DNA from: Archilochus colubris
Lineage: Eukaryota > Chordata > Aves > Apodiformes > Trochilidae
Assembly: GCA_023079485.1 (NCBI GenBank)
Contig: CM041115.1
Location: 29,564,826 to 29,628,825, forward strand
Length of the DNA: 64,000 nucleotides
Direction of reading: 5' to 3'
Part shown: positions 23,498 through 35,338 of the stretch, in pieces
Position numbering within the stretch: the first letter of the stretch is position 1
Layout: each line of letters opens with the position of its first letter
The notes under the pieces: model-generated
What the model saw: only the letters and a program-made list of their open reading frames with translations
Database searches by the model: none
Told to the model about the DNA's origin: nothing
Program-made: the position numbers and the translations under genes

Positions 23498-24100
23498 CTT
23501 CAGTGGCTGAAAGACAAACTTTTTACTCCAATTCCTTTGATGATAGAAGCCTCTAGTACAAATTAATTAGAGTATAATATATGAAAGAATACATTCATCT
23601 CCAGAAGAGACTGGAAAAAAGTAAAATTTTAATGCTTTTATTATCTTCAGAATTGCAAGGTGACTAAAGACATTTTGTAGCATGGGCAAGTAATTTTTAT
23701 ATATTTTTGCAAAGTGGGTATAAGACTTTTTTCCTCTCCCTTAGAGCAAAGAAGTTAGTATTTTTATCCACAATAGACTTAGATTATTGCACGGAGAGTA
23801 GTCGCTACTTTCCTCTCTTAACATTTACATGGAAATTTTTAGGCAAACAGAAATACTGCGCTTAGCACCTGCAAAAAATTCCACCAAAATCTGTATAAAA
23901 ATAAGATCAAGAAGCCACTCAGATATGAGTAGGGAGAAAAAAAATCAGATGCCTCATATTCTAACACTATATAAATAAACAATTATACATAAAAAAATAA
24001 AATATCGGTAAATAGGCAGGCAGGTGGGAACATATTTACATTGTTTCACAGCTTGTTAACAGCTGACTTTGACACCATCAGCCCATTTGTATTTCTAAAA

Positions 24101-24185
24101 CTCATGAAAAAAAAAAACCCAAAACCCAAACAAAACAACAGCAACAACAACAGTAACAACAAAAAACAGCAAAATCAAAATAAAA
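24101..24185. repeat. A-rich (A/C) tract with AAC units
   Basis: AAAACCC, AAAACAAC and CAACAACAA units; the 98-codon frame across it is compositional. Confidence 0.9.
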
Positions 24186-25249
24186 GCACCATTCAGTATT
24201 TCTTTCCAAAATATTGGTTCATTACATGTCAGAATTCAGTTCTTCCACATAACACACCCCCAAAAAATTACTATATTTTGTTTAAGAACCAGAAACAGTA
24301 CAGTGTCAAGCGCTGTTTGTGTTCATGGTACTTATAAGCTCTTCATCACAACACAATTTGATAAACTCACAACCTTTAAGTCATGGCCTCTCAGTCTTCC
24401 AGTTAACTAATGAAGTATTACATTACGTTCAGAACACAACTTTGTAAGACATACAAGGTCACACTTTTCAAAGGCACCCAGAAGTGTTATATAGTCTTTA
24501 AGAAACATGTGGGCATCTCAGCTGTTGAACTTCCCCAGGGCTATAAAATCTGTTAATAACAACTTGGCCAAATATGTGACAAGTTAAGTAGGGAACAAGG
24601 CCAAGACACACAAGATTACTTTCCCTTCCTTGGAACATAACCTGTTACATGCAATAGGAGTAAATACTATTTTCTTCCTGTGCCATCAGAGGGGCTTAAT
24701 GCTTCATTGTTGCAAGTATAATGCTATTTTATTACACTTCCTTAGATTTCTCTTCAATATTTTAATGGATCACATATTAATTTCCTCAGCTCTTATTAAT
24801 ATACTCCTAGCTGGCATGGTTTCAGAACATAACTAACAAAAATAAAATATCTGCACCATGAACTCCCTAAATTTTATTCCAGTTTTCTCTAAGCAATTAA
24901 CAGTCAAGCTTCTCTTTTATCTTATGATAATACAAAGGAAAGATACCTGTTAGAAACAATAACCTTTTCTGATTAATTCCAAAAGTAAGCAAATACAAAA
25001 GCCACATTTCCAACAACTGTCTTTCAGGTATAGTATATATTACATAGATAATAGGTAATAAATGATAATAGATAGTAGATAATGAAAAATAATTTTCACC
25101 GCATTTCCTCATACTTAATTTTCTGTCTTCCATCACAAGAAAGACTAGTCAATCATAAATGACAGGACTGTTGAATCATCATAAAATTCAAAACATTTCT
25201 CAATACTTCTGAATGTTACTATTTTAAAAAATTGTACATCCAGGTTGAA

Positions 25250-25295
25250 TTAAAAAAAAAACAAAACACAAAAAACAAAACCAAAAAAACAACCT
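25250..25295. repeat. A-rich (A/C) low-complexity tract
   Basis: A10 followed by CAAAACACAAAAAAC-type units. Confidence 0.9.
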
Positions 25296-27410
25296 ACCAC
25301 AAAATAACTTATTCTGCAGAATTTCCTCTACTTATGTAAAGCTAATACATTTTTGCTTCACCTGTTAATTTCTTTATTTCTTTTTATCTTCCATGGATTT
25401 TTTGTTCTATTTCTTGTTCTATAACTTTTGTAACATATGTGTCAGATACATTTTCATATGTCATCAAATATTCGAGGACTAGAAGCATAACTTGAGCCCT
25501 AAAATGTATTTATTTTATCATCCAAGATCCACATACCAGCTCAGGACTACAGACCATATCAGACTGTGACCACAATGAAATCAAGAAAAACATACAGGAA
25601 GACAGTTTTGCACTATGCATTCATTAATTCCATGAAAGTAAACTGGAGGTGCAAATCTTGTGGGTCTAGAGAGTCATAACTGCAAATCTATTAAGTGTCT
25701 TCTTTTTCAAAATAGCAAAAAACTGAAAAACCACAGTTCTTCATATCTTCCGTGTTGTTACTTCCCTCTCTCCTCTCCAAACAGTCTTTCTAAAATAGAT
25801 ATTAGATGTATCAAAGTTTTGGATCCTAGCAGAGTTGTGTGTTTCTGTGATTTCAACAGTAGATATCTTCCTCAAATATCTCATTTTATCTGGTCCGTAT
25901 TTCAGTACCTGAGTATATATATGTAATGTATTCCTTGCAGATTCCTTGTCAGCATTTTTACTGATATCAATGCTTGATTGTAAAGCCATTCTGCATTCTT
26001 TGCCAAGCTATCTCAAAAAGCCAAAATCTAAAAGAGTAGGTGAAAAATACCATTGCTGTATAAAAAGAAGCTGCATATTTTTCTAATAAACACCAAAGGC
26101 TCATGTATGGATGCATACACATTTTTTTTCAGGTGTATTTCAAGGCACTAATGTAAAAAGTTGCTGTTAAACCCATGTGCATTTTGATTTAATAGAAATA
26201 CTGGATCCTTTTCCTTCTGTATCAAACCACGTACTCAAAGATGAGAAGTCTTAAGGAACCCTAATCAAAAGCAAGGACTAGGTTCATCCAAAACTTTCTA
26301 TAAGAATAAATATAGATTTAAATATCTATATTGAGATTCAAGTTACTATCTCTGCTCATGGTCAGGAGAAAATAATGAATTCTAGAACACTAAAACATTG
26401 TGTAAATGCTCATAAACTTTTGATGTTTATGGAAAATGATCAAACATGTCTACCCAATATATTCCCAGTTACTGGAGAATATGGAGGGAATGTTTTGGGA
26501 CAAGCAATCCTCTCTCTATAGCACATAACCACATTTTGGTACAAAATATTTGTCTGACTAAAAATAATGTATTCTTTTGGTTTTTTCATTCCAAACTGAG
26601 CAGGAAACAGTGACTGGATTAGAATGAGACTGCGTTTTGGAGATGGAAGGGAAATGGAGGAAGACTGCTCTCTTTTTCATTCAGCCACTGAATCCAAATG
26701 GCAGCTCTGTGTTACACTGAACATAGCCTCTACCTGACCAGATTTCAAGCACCCCATTCCTGCAGCAGCAGCTGAAACCAATGCTCCCTTTCTTGGCTTT
26801 AGATTTCCTTGGAACAATATCAAAAGAATGAAATGAAAGTGTATCAGACAGGAACACTTAAACAGAGACAGGCTACATTTTCAACCTTAAGATTATTTTC
26901 AGTGAAGTAACATTTCTGAAAATGTAAGAGGAAAAGAACTTTTCATAAGCAAGGAATTGAAAAAGAATAAGAGCTGAAATGATGTCTTCTCCTAATAGAA
27001 AGGAGAAACTTTTTCTATCAACAGCATTGGGTAATTCCTAACAGGTATTAGTTACAGGCTAGAATTTAGTCAAGAAAGAAGTTTTTAAAATATGGTCTTT
27101 ACAGTCTTTGCCTGCTAAGTGGCCACAACCAGCATAATTTTTATTTGGACATTTATAAAATGTATGTATTCAGCTCATCACAGACAAATGCAGTATCAAC
27201 AGTATAAGCAACCCAGTAGAGTATATCTACTCCTGTTCGAGTCAAAGTTTTAAAAAAATTATAATGACTTTGCAAGGTCTATCATTTGTTTTACTGTTGT
27301 TCTCAATACTAAGAAAGGGGAGAGGATGAAATGGCTGTGTATGAATTGGCATTATGGGTGTATTGCAGCTTTGTATTCCAGAAAATACTTGGAAGGCAAG
27401 ATCATATATT

Positions 27411-28946
27411 CATAGAATCATTAAGGTTGCAAAAGATGTCTAAGATCATGAAGTCCAATGGTCAACCCAACACCATCAATTCAACTAAGCCGTGTCCACA
27501 AGTTTTTTTAACACCTCCAGGGATCGTGACTCCACCATCTCCCTGGGCAGACTGTTCCAATGTCTGACTACTCTTTCAACAAAGATATTCCTCCTAATAT
27601 CTAGGTTGAACCTCCCTTGGTGTAGCTTGAAGACATTTCCTCTAGTCCTATCATTATTTCCTTGAGAGAAAAGGCCAACAGCCACCCCACTACAATCTCT
27701 TTTCATACAGTTGGGGAGAACGATAAGGTGTCCCTTCGGACTTCTCCAAAGTAAACAACCCTAGTTTCTTCAACTGCTCCTCATAAGACATGTTCTCTAG
27801 ACCCTTCATCAGGTTGGTGCTCTTCCCTGAACATGTTCTAGCAACTCCATGTCCTTCTTGTAGTGAGGGGACCACTGAGCACAGTACTTAAGGTACAGCA
27901 TCACTGGTACCTAGAACAGGGGCACATCACTTCCCTAGACCTGCTGTCCATATTGTTCCTGATACAAGCCAGGATGCTGTTGGCCTTCTTGGCCACCTAA
28001 GCACACTGCTGGTTCATATTCAGCCAGTTATCAACCAACACCCTCAGATCTGCTCTGCCATGAAGCTTTTCAGCCACTATTCCTCAAGCCTGTAGGATTG
28101 TTTGGAGTTGTTGTGATGGAAGAGCAAGACCTGACAGTTTGCTTCTGACATCTCATACAACTGGGCTTAGCCCATCAATACCACCAATTGAAGTCCCTCT
28201 TCAGACCCTTCCTCTTATCAAGCAGATCTACACTGCCACTCAACTTGGTGTTATCTGCAAAGTCACTGAAAATGTATTCAATCCTCTTATCTAGGTCATT
28301 GATAAAGATATTGACAAGCCTTCCCCAAAATGGTGCACTGAGAAACAGCACTTGTGACCAGCCACCAGCTGGATATAACTCAATTTACCACAACAATCCA
28401 GGGTTGGCTACTTTTTTTCACAGTAAAGGTTTTGTCGTTCTGTCTATGCCATGAGCTGTCAGCTTCTTCAGGAGAATTGTGTGAGAGACAGTGCCAGCAG
28501 CTTTACTGAAGTCCAGGAAAACAACATCAGGTTGGTCAAGTAGGACGTCCCTTTCCCAAACCCATGATGGCTGGGCCTGGTCCCCTGGTTCTCTTTCACT
28601 TGCCATGTGAACACACTCAAGAGGAAACCCCCCATAATTTTCCAGGTACTGAGGTCAAAGTGACAGGCCTGTAATTCCCCAGATCTTCCTTCCAACCTTT
28701 CTTGTTGATGAGCATCACAATGGCAAACCTCCAGTCACTTGGTAGCTCCCCTGTTTACCAGGATTGATAATAATTGATGGCAAGATCCTCAGCCAGCTCC
28801 CTCAGTACTCTTGCACTGATCCCACCTGGCCCCATAGACCTGTGAGCATGCAGGTGCTATAGTAGATCATTAACAACTTCTTCCTGGATTATGGAGGGGC
28901 TTTATGTAGAGCTCAGTGTAATACCACCAAGTCTCCTTGAACATTA
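27411..28946 (-). mobile_element. CR1 LINE copy, about 1.5 kb, 3' end intact
   Basis: Begins on the + strand with CATAGAATCATTAAGGTTGC, the reverse complement of the CR1 terminus. Reading the - strand, the ORF2 C-terminus appears as RRNIFVERVVRHWNSLP (27485-27706), preceded by a LKKLGLFTLEK-type stretch (27690-27875). The RT core is upstream, including a DVVFLDFSKA-type motif A near 28500-28540. The copy continues to about 28946 near the RT start. Frame breaks and stops are scattered, so it is inactive. Truncated on the 5' side, the usual CR1 pattern. Confidence 0.92.
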
Positions 28947-30237
28947 TTATTAACCTAAATACATGAAGGAATATCTTACAATTAAGGAATTGTTAGTAGA
29001 ATCCCAGGTAGCTAGAAGCACTTATTCTGAACGCTTGATATGCAAAAGATAGTCCTAGAGACCAGATCAGGAATAGAAATAGATCAGTTCTAGATCAAGC
29101 ATTACTAAAATGTGCTGCAGAACAATTTGTTCCAACTTTGGCTATGGAAACAACAGGCATGGCCCTAGTTTAGAGCATTAACTTATACCTATTGTGGTTT
29201 CCAGTTGCTTTAAGAGAAGTCACAGATTTCCAACCTTTATTTCTCATAGAAAAAAGAAAGACATTTTCTATGGTGTTACAGCTTTGACGTAATGGAATTG
29301 CAAAGGAATATTACTTAAAAACCTAAATATTGAGCACATAACATCTAAATAAATTACCAAATAGTTCAATTTCTATTCTTTGACATTTAAATATGGCATG
29401 GCATTCTCTCTCCAGAGTCCACTGCTGTTTTAAACTCTAATCCTGCACCAATTTGCCTAAAGTCATCTTCAGTACATTGAGCTTTCAAAGAGAATTCAAT
29501 GTTAGAGGGCTACCATGCTTGTACTCTTGCAAATACTGCCAAAATTCACTGTTCTTCCCCTACCACAGAAAATCTTTTCCTTCATCAGCTGTGATATGTA
29601 CTTAATATATTCGTAATGTTGCTGTAAGGAATAAGTGACCTGATGCTCTTTTCTTTCACAGTTCTGTAGAAAAAGAGTAATTACTCCAGAAAAAAAAAAA
29701 ATGTTACAGTAGGGTGTTGACAACAGACTCATAGGAGACTCTAGTTTCTACTGATTTTAACAGTTTCAAATTTAACAGTTTGAATGTATTTTAGCATTCC
29801 AAAAAGAGTGAAAAATTATAAAAATGTAAGTAAAATTATGATAATTTGACAATGGTATGGGTTTACTTAATTGTTGTGGTTTTTTCTACCTAAAAGATAT
29901 TCACTTCCATGGTTTGAACTGGAGAAGGTCTAGAAAAGGAACTGAAAATTGAAAGCAGTTAAGTCAGAAGTTGATCTTCATCAGTGGAAATGGTTCAAAT
30001 GGAAAACTGAGAGTAAATAGAAGAAAAATAATACATATGGCAAGGGAGCTATCTACCAGCCAGAATTATAGACCAGCATGCGAGTATATTGTCTTCTGTC
30101 TTTGGCAACACATGACAGTCTGGACAAGCCCCTTAGACTTCGGATGCCTTTGTCACCATTCCCTGTAAAGTTACAATATTACCAGCAACTCCCTTTTTAG
30201 CTTAATCTTGGAAGGTAAAGTCCCTACCTAGAAGAAA
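28947..30237. other. Unique AT-rich DNA, no gene seen
   Basis: No repeat, coding or RNA signal recognised apart from a short A11 run near 29690. Confidence 0.5.
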
Positions 30238-30292
30238 GCATAGAGTGTTATGGGTTGTAAGGGACCTCCAAAGGTTATCAGGCCCAGCTGCA
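30238..30292 (-). mobile_element. Short CR1 LINE 3'-end scrap
   Basis: ATAGAGTGTTATGGGTTGTAAGGGACC followed by TCAGGCCCAGCTGC is a diverged reverse complement of the CR1 3' terminus. It lies about 25 bp before the solo LTR at 30320 and does not continue beyond it. Confidence 0.65.
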
Positions 30293-30313
30293 GATCATTG
30301 ACTCCAGTGAAAG

Positions 30314-30319
30314 AGAAAA
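30314..30319. repeat. Left target-site duplication of the 30.3-kb LTR
   Basis: AGAAAA, identical to 30646-30651. Confidence 0.85.
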
Positions 30320-30645
30320 TGTAGTGGAACAAAGCAACCAGATGCCTCTAATTGACGAGGAGTGGGTGTGAGCTGGTATCAAGTCCAACTGTGCCTAGTT
30401 AGGGCAGGCCCCCTGTTTAGCATGTGCAGGACCAGGGGGCCAATAAAAGGTGAGGCTCACACCCCCAGACTAGCTCACTCTTGGGCTAGTCAAGAGAGAG
30501 GCCGGTAGCTCTTTGAGCAACAGACCAATCGAGGCTAGTTCCACTTCGTGAGTGATAGACTTAGTGCACCGCTCACAAGTCTCTATAGCGACACCTAGTT
30601 AGACCTTGAGGCACCGATCCCTAAAGAATGGTTCGTCTCACAACA
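30320..30645 (+). mobile_element. Solo LTR, 326 bp, short ERVK/alpharetrovirus-like
   Basis: The element starts TGTAGTGG and ends CTCACAACA. Its termini form an imperfect inverted repeat (TGTAGTG against TGTTGTG), and it is flanked on both sides by the identical 6-mer AGAAAA. TG...CA ends plus a target duplication define a retroviral LTR. A 6-bp duplication fits ERVK or alpharetrovirus-type integrases rather than the 5 bp of ERVL. Near its middle, CCAATAAAAGG (30440-30450) offers a CCAAT/TATA-like promoter or AATAAA signal. The sequence is more G+C and CpG rich than its surroundings. No internal sequence adjoins it, so it is a solo LTR. I do not recognise the exact family. Confidence 0.82.
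30440..30450 (+). promoter_or_regulatory. CCAAT/TATA-like or AATAAA motif of the LTR
   Basis: CCAATAAAAGG lies about 120 bp into the LTR, where a U3 promoter TATA or a polyadenylation signal would be expected. The two roles cannot be separated from sequence alone. Confidence 0.4.
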
Positions 30646-30651
30646 AGAAAA
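30646..30651. repeat. Right target-site duplication of the 30.3-kb LTR
   Basis: AGAAAA, identical to 30314-30319. Confidence 0.85.
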
Positions 30652-32894
30652 CAAATGAAAGTCTATCAGTAAAATTGCAGATAGGAACAATAAGGTAAAA
30701 ATTTGTAAAGATTCTTTCCTACATAGGAAGATGATTGGGCAACAAACTCATGAAGGATTAGTGTAACAAAGTCAGACAACACAGCAAGGAAAAATATGAA
30801 GCATCCTCTATTCCAAACATAATTCTGCAATTCATTGCTTCAATTGCAATGCAAATTTTTATTAAAGTAAATAGTTTAACACTAGTCTGGCAACTAACCA
30901 GATGACAGATGCTCTCCATTAATCCTCCTCCCTGTTAAAGAAAAGGGAGAGACTTACAGGTTGGAAATTAAAGTACACAACTTTAAGGAAACAATAATGA
31001 TAAAAAAGGAAAAAAAAATTTATATATACAAATATACACAAAACAATGCCATGTTCCTCCCTCATTTCCCCCAGTAATTCTCAAATCACCATGGAGACTG
31101 CAGGGCAGCTCTAGGAAAGTCCAGGCTGGACTCCTGGAGTCAGCAGCAATTGGGAGCTGGAGGCAGGAACACACAGATTCAGGCTGGCATGGATCAAGAC
31201 CACAGGCAGATGAATGGACTGAATCCTCCCAGGATGCTGAAGGAGAAAGTAAGTCAGGAAGGGGCTTGACCCTCGTGACACCTCAAATCTATAAGGAATA
31301 TGATGTATATTACATAGAATACTCTCTTTGGTCAGTTTTGGTCACCTGACTTGTCCACTCATCCCTAAAGAAGGTGTGACTCCTTTATTACCTTTCTCAT
31401 TCTGAAGCATAAGATGTTCCTCAGAGCTGACAAGTGGCTTTGGTTCTGCATACCATTCTCTAGCTGAAACTATAAACATCGAGCATTATCAGCCCTAGAT
31501 GCAGACATTGACTGAGAAACTTGCTGTTAATTTCAGTAAGGACAAATACTCAGACGTAGTGCACTTACAACAGACTTAGCTGAAAGCAAAAGTACAAGAC
31601 AGAAAATTAGCTCTATCCTGGCCCTAACCAGGACACAGTCATGATACTGAGGTGCTGGGAGGTGTTGAACTCTTCAGCTCTGACCTAGCGAAGTATTTCT
31701 TTACCAGTTGGATATTAAACAAACAAGTAATCTCATGGGCCATTTCTACTGGACCTATAAACACTTCATGGGAGCAAATTTAAAGAACTATAAACTTTAA
31801 TTTTTTTCAATTTCTAAAAAAATGTGTACCACATTTCAGATTCAGACAAAAGATGGTGTAAAGCACAATTGCTAAGACCCTGGAGGCAAGGAAATCGGAG
31901 TCTGAAAAGACAAGTCTAAAAAAAGATGTATCAAGAAACATCTTAACTTTAGAATATATCCAGAAAATATAATGGTAAATTACAGAATGTGTTTTTCTGT
32001 TTTATTAAAAGGCAGGATGCTTTATTTTTGGAAGATGAAAACTTATTTTCCTGCCTACAAGCTTTCTACAGTCAAAATCACCTAACTGAAGGAGTTCTAG
32101 GGTTTTCTTGAAAATCTGAATTTTTCCAGTCTTCTTATGCTTTCTTGAGTGACAATGATATTATTCTGAAGGTTGCACAGTGACTCTTTGATCTTAAATC
32201 TTGTAAAGGCCACCACACATGTGCATTTTCTAATATTCACAAATAATCTGACTTGAACTTCAAGGCTGTAAGACCTTAGATCAGTGATTTGCAATTCAAA
32301 TGCCTCAGAAATAAAATCAGCTTAGACTTATTAAGTGTTGTTAGAAAGTTATTACAGGCAAACTTTTTTAAAGCAGATTTGAAAGTTCTATCCAGGAGCT
32401 TTGCCCACATAAATTTTTATAGAATGTCACCAATGACACTGTGGGCTTTCTTGAATCTCCTTTTCCCTCTGCCACTCTATAAGAAAACAACTCAAGATTT
32501 TAAGTGAGAGAATCAAAATAATAAAACACTCCAGGAAGTAGAGTAAGAAAATAGGACATAAAAATTTACCTTTCAAGCTGCATCATGTAGCTCTGCCCCC
32601 TTATTGCTATATGACATCTTTATTGTGATACAACTTGGCAACCCTCAGGCAAGGGTTTTCATTATGCAGTGTGCTGTGCAGAAAAATAAAAATGAAAGTA
32701 GTGTTAAACTAAAAGGATGAGATTCTAACATTAAATTCTGAATATAGGGCAACTTGTAAAGCAACAGACTCAGATTACCTGATACTTGTCTGTGTAAATC
32801 CGTATGGCTCAGAAATACAGTCTTATAGGTCCTCCAAGGCCTAACCAGTTCAGACTGGCATCACAAATATTCTCAGTGGAAGATGATGGCAGTG
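30652..32894. other. Mostly unique DNA; unidentified G+C-richer patch
   Basis: 31045-31290 is richer in G+C (GGGAGCTGGAGGCAGGAAC and neighbours) and may be a degraded repeat I cannot name. The 63-codon - strand frame at 30983-31174 crosses it without a known domain. The rest is AT-rich, with nothing recognised. Confidence 0.4.
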
Positions 32895-33590
32895 TGGATA
32901 CAAGTTTGGGTCCTGGCTGTTCTGTATCTTTAACAATGGTCTAGATGATCTTGATCAGTGATCTAGATGAGGGAATTGAGTACTTCCTCAGCAAGTTTGC
33001 CCACAGCTTTCCTCAGACAGTTTGGGTGGAAGTGTTAATCTGCTTGATGATAGGAAGACTCTATTGAGGTATCTGGATAGACTGGACCAATGGTTGTATA
33101 AAATGTAACAAGCCCAGTTGTATGAGATGTAAGAAGGCCAACTGTCATTGTAACATTTAACTTACTATGATACTTCCTACCCGAACTCTGGCAAAATTAT
33201 TTGTTGTACATTTTGTGTATTGGAGGCTAAAGTTAATAAGTATCTAATAACTAATACAAGAAATATTTACAAGACATAAAGGACCTGTATTATTAGTGGA
33301 ATATCATCCTGGTTGGAGAAAAGCAAGATAAAATTTTCCTCTAGTAATTCGAACTTGAGGGTAGATTCAGGTTAGATAATAGTAAAAAAATTCTCCACCA
33401 TGAAGGTAGTAAAACAGGTTGCCTAGGGAGGTGGTTGATGCCCCATCCCTGGAAGTGTTTAAGGCCAGGATGGATGAAGCCTTGTGTGACCTGGTCTAGT
33501 GGGAGGCATGGCTGCCCATGAAGGGTGATGTATCTTGATGCTCTTTAAGTTCTCTTCCAACCCTAACCATTCTATAATTCTATGAACCTC
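32895..33590 (+). mobile_element. CR1 LINE copy with diverged middle, 3' end intact
   Basis: 32895-33130 matches the RT palm: TTGGGTCCTGGCTGTTCTGTATC, GATGAGGGAATTGAGTACTTCCTCAGCAAGTTTGCC, then GGATAGACTGGACC. Between about 33131 and 33335 the match is lost. From about 33340 it resumes with the ORF2 end and 3' UTR (GGTTGCCTAGGGAGGTGGTTGATGCC, CTGGAAGTGTTTAAGGCC), ending in AACCATTCTATAATTCTATG. The open frames are broken. It is immediately followed by a second CR1 in the same orientation. Confidence 0.88.
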
Positions 33591-33591
33591 A

Positions 33592-34793
33592 AGAAGCCTG
33601 TTCATATGGCAGTTACGATGGTGGGTAGAAAGGGAGCAGTTGTGCCTGTAGAAAGAACAGGATGGGTTAGGAGACCATGAACAGTGAGGTTGTGGCCATC
33701 ACAGGTTTTGGAACAGAGCCAGCAGGGCAAGTGGGGCAGGTGTACGTCAGTGTGAGTGGAACCATGTGTGGGTAGAACAGTGGCTCAGTCAGATCAAAAG
33801 GTGAATCCTACTGGTTTTTGTCATCCTCTGTGAAAGAGATTAACCATGGTTTCCCCACTGCAGAAGTTTGTGGGTTCAGCAGTTGCCAGAGCAGATAGGG
33901 GAACTCAGAGTTCCTGCAGAAGTGTTCATCTGTCCAGGTCACAGGCTTAAGGGAATGTGAGTCTTTCCCTGGCAGCAAGTGGAAGCCACAGTAATTTCTC
34001 TGTGTGTTGGGAACAGGTGGATGATCTCCTCCACCAGGTTGCAGAACTGCAAGAGGAAGTTGGTAGGTTGAGAAGTATCAGGGATGCTAAACGGGAGTTA
34101 GGCTGGTGGAGCCAACCTCTGCCCTCCTAGAACAAAAATGGGGGCACCTGTGTCAGGATCAGTACTCAGGATCAGAGGGCCCTGTATACTGCCTCTGTCA
34201 GAGCCAAGGTAGTAACATGGATGAGGGGAGAAAACGGAGTCTAGTTCAGGGTCGACGCAGTAGACAACCTCCTTCCTTACCCACCCGTCCCCCAAGGTGG
34301 CACTAAAGAAAACAGGTATGAGGTTCTGGGTGTAAAAGACCAACCAAATGACATGGATGGTGGACACAAAGGACAATGCACACTAGAGATATATGCACGC
34401 TCAAGAAAGCCAATGGCCTGTATCACAACATCAACCTCAAGGAAAAAAGGAAGGGTTATATTCTTAAGTGACTCCCTTCTGAGGGGAACAGAGGAGCCAT
34501 TATGTCAGGCAGACCCCTCTCACAGCGAGGTATGCTGTCTACCTGGAACCCAAGTTAGGAACATCACCAGATTTAGGATCACCCTCTCCTCACAGAGAGG
34601 GTGGTCAGATGTGGGAATGTAGTACCCAGGGAAGTGGTGGAGTCATCATCACTGGAGGTGTTTAAAGGAAGTCTGGATGTGGCACAAAGTGCCATGGTCT
34701 AGCTGATATGGTAGTGTTAGGTATTAGGCTGGATTCAATGATCTCAGAAGTCTTTTCCAACCTCGATAATTCTGTGATTCTGTGATTCTGAGA
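33592..34793 (+). mobile_element. CR1 LINE copy joining 5' region and ORF1 directly to the 3' end
   Basis: This copy holds a CR1 5' region and ORF1 remnant (33592 to about 34580), followed at once by the CR1 3' end (from CTCTCCTCACAGAGAGGGTGG near 34583 to CTGTGATTCTGTGATTCTG). The whole of ORF2 (endonuclease and RT, roughly 3 kb in a full element) is absent. Most CR1 copies keep only a 3' fragment, so retention of the 5' part is uncommon. The terminal ATTCTGTG octamer appears twice. It sits between another CR1 and a truncated LTR. Confidence 0.85.
34014..34572 (+). pseudogene. CR1 ORF1 remnant: coiled coil and SGNH esterase-like motif
   Basis: CR1 ORF1 protein has a coiled-coil region and an SGNH/GDSL esterase-like domain. 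Here a heptad-like stretch beginning QVDDLLHQVAELQEEV is read from 34014, and the catalytic-serine motif reads SDSLLRG (Asp codon at 34470, Ser at 34473-34475), followed by VCCLPGTQVRNIT. The intervening sequence is open only in another frame (34106-34306), so at least two frame changes are present. The usual Gly before Asp is Ser here. The remnant is cut off by the jump to the 3' end. Confidence 0.75.
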
Positions 34794-34794
34794 A

Positions 34795-35338
34795 AATGGA
34801 CCATTCACAGTATTACTTCCTGTCGTGCTCAGTATAAAATGGCTTCCAAGACTTCAATTTTGGACATCTCTGGCTTGTGTGATTGTTGGTCTAGGGATTG
34901 CTTGTTTTTTCATTGCTTCCTGTGCTGTTGGCATTCGTGCATCCTGTTTTCTTGATGGAGAAGAACACTGTTTATCAAAGAAGGTCATCTTCTCCTGTCT
35001 CCCCAAATAGGATTGGTATAGCTGCTCCAACATTTTTCTGGATTGTCACAAGTACTCTGAATTTACCCATACTCATGTGCTGCCAAGTCCAGTGTGGGAC
35101 ATTTCTAGTTGGGAAGGAATTACCACTTGAAGAGAGGGGGATTAGAAGTTTCAAAAATTGTATGTAAATTATCACCATCATTGTTGTTATCATTTATTAT
35201 TTCAATTTACCTATTCTAGGTTTATTTTACCAACTTAAAAGTCTCTCTCCCTTATTCACCTTTGTCCCTTGCCCTGGGAGGGTAGTGTGTGGATAACAGA
35301 GAACATCTATCACCTGGTTATTAACTAAAACTGTGACA
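34795..35338 (+). mobile_element. LTR C, ERVL-type, 5' part missing
   Basis: Related to the LTRs at 4385 and 36864. It retains the promoter block (GTCGTGCTCAGTATAAAATGG, a TATA box in the usual context at 34835-34853), a trinucleotide-rich stretch (ATCACCATCATTGTTGTTATCATTTATT), AAAAGTCTCTCTCCCTTATTC, and an ending AACTGTGACA at 35338. The first 200-250 bp expected of this LTR are absent; instead it abuts the end of a CR1. Either the CR1 inserted here and the LTR 5' part was later lost, or a deletion joined them. Confidence 0.7.

Larger units (their letters stand above)
22511..27410. other. Unique AT-rich DNA with A/C-rich tracts
   Basis: Holds three A-rich tracts (22886-22927, 24101-24185, 25250-25295) and a CTCF-like site in a small CpG cluster (23445-23510). 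No coding exon was recognised; frames of 60-98 codons carry no known domain. Confidence 0.5.

Noticed and set aside
27235..27244. GTTCGAGTC, resembling a tRNA B box
   Set aside because: No A box or cloverleaf can be drawn around it.
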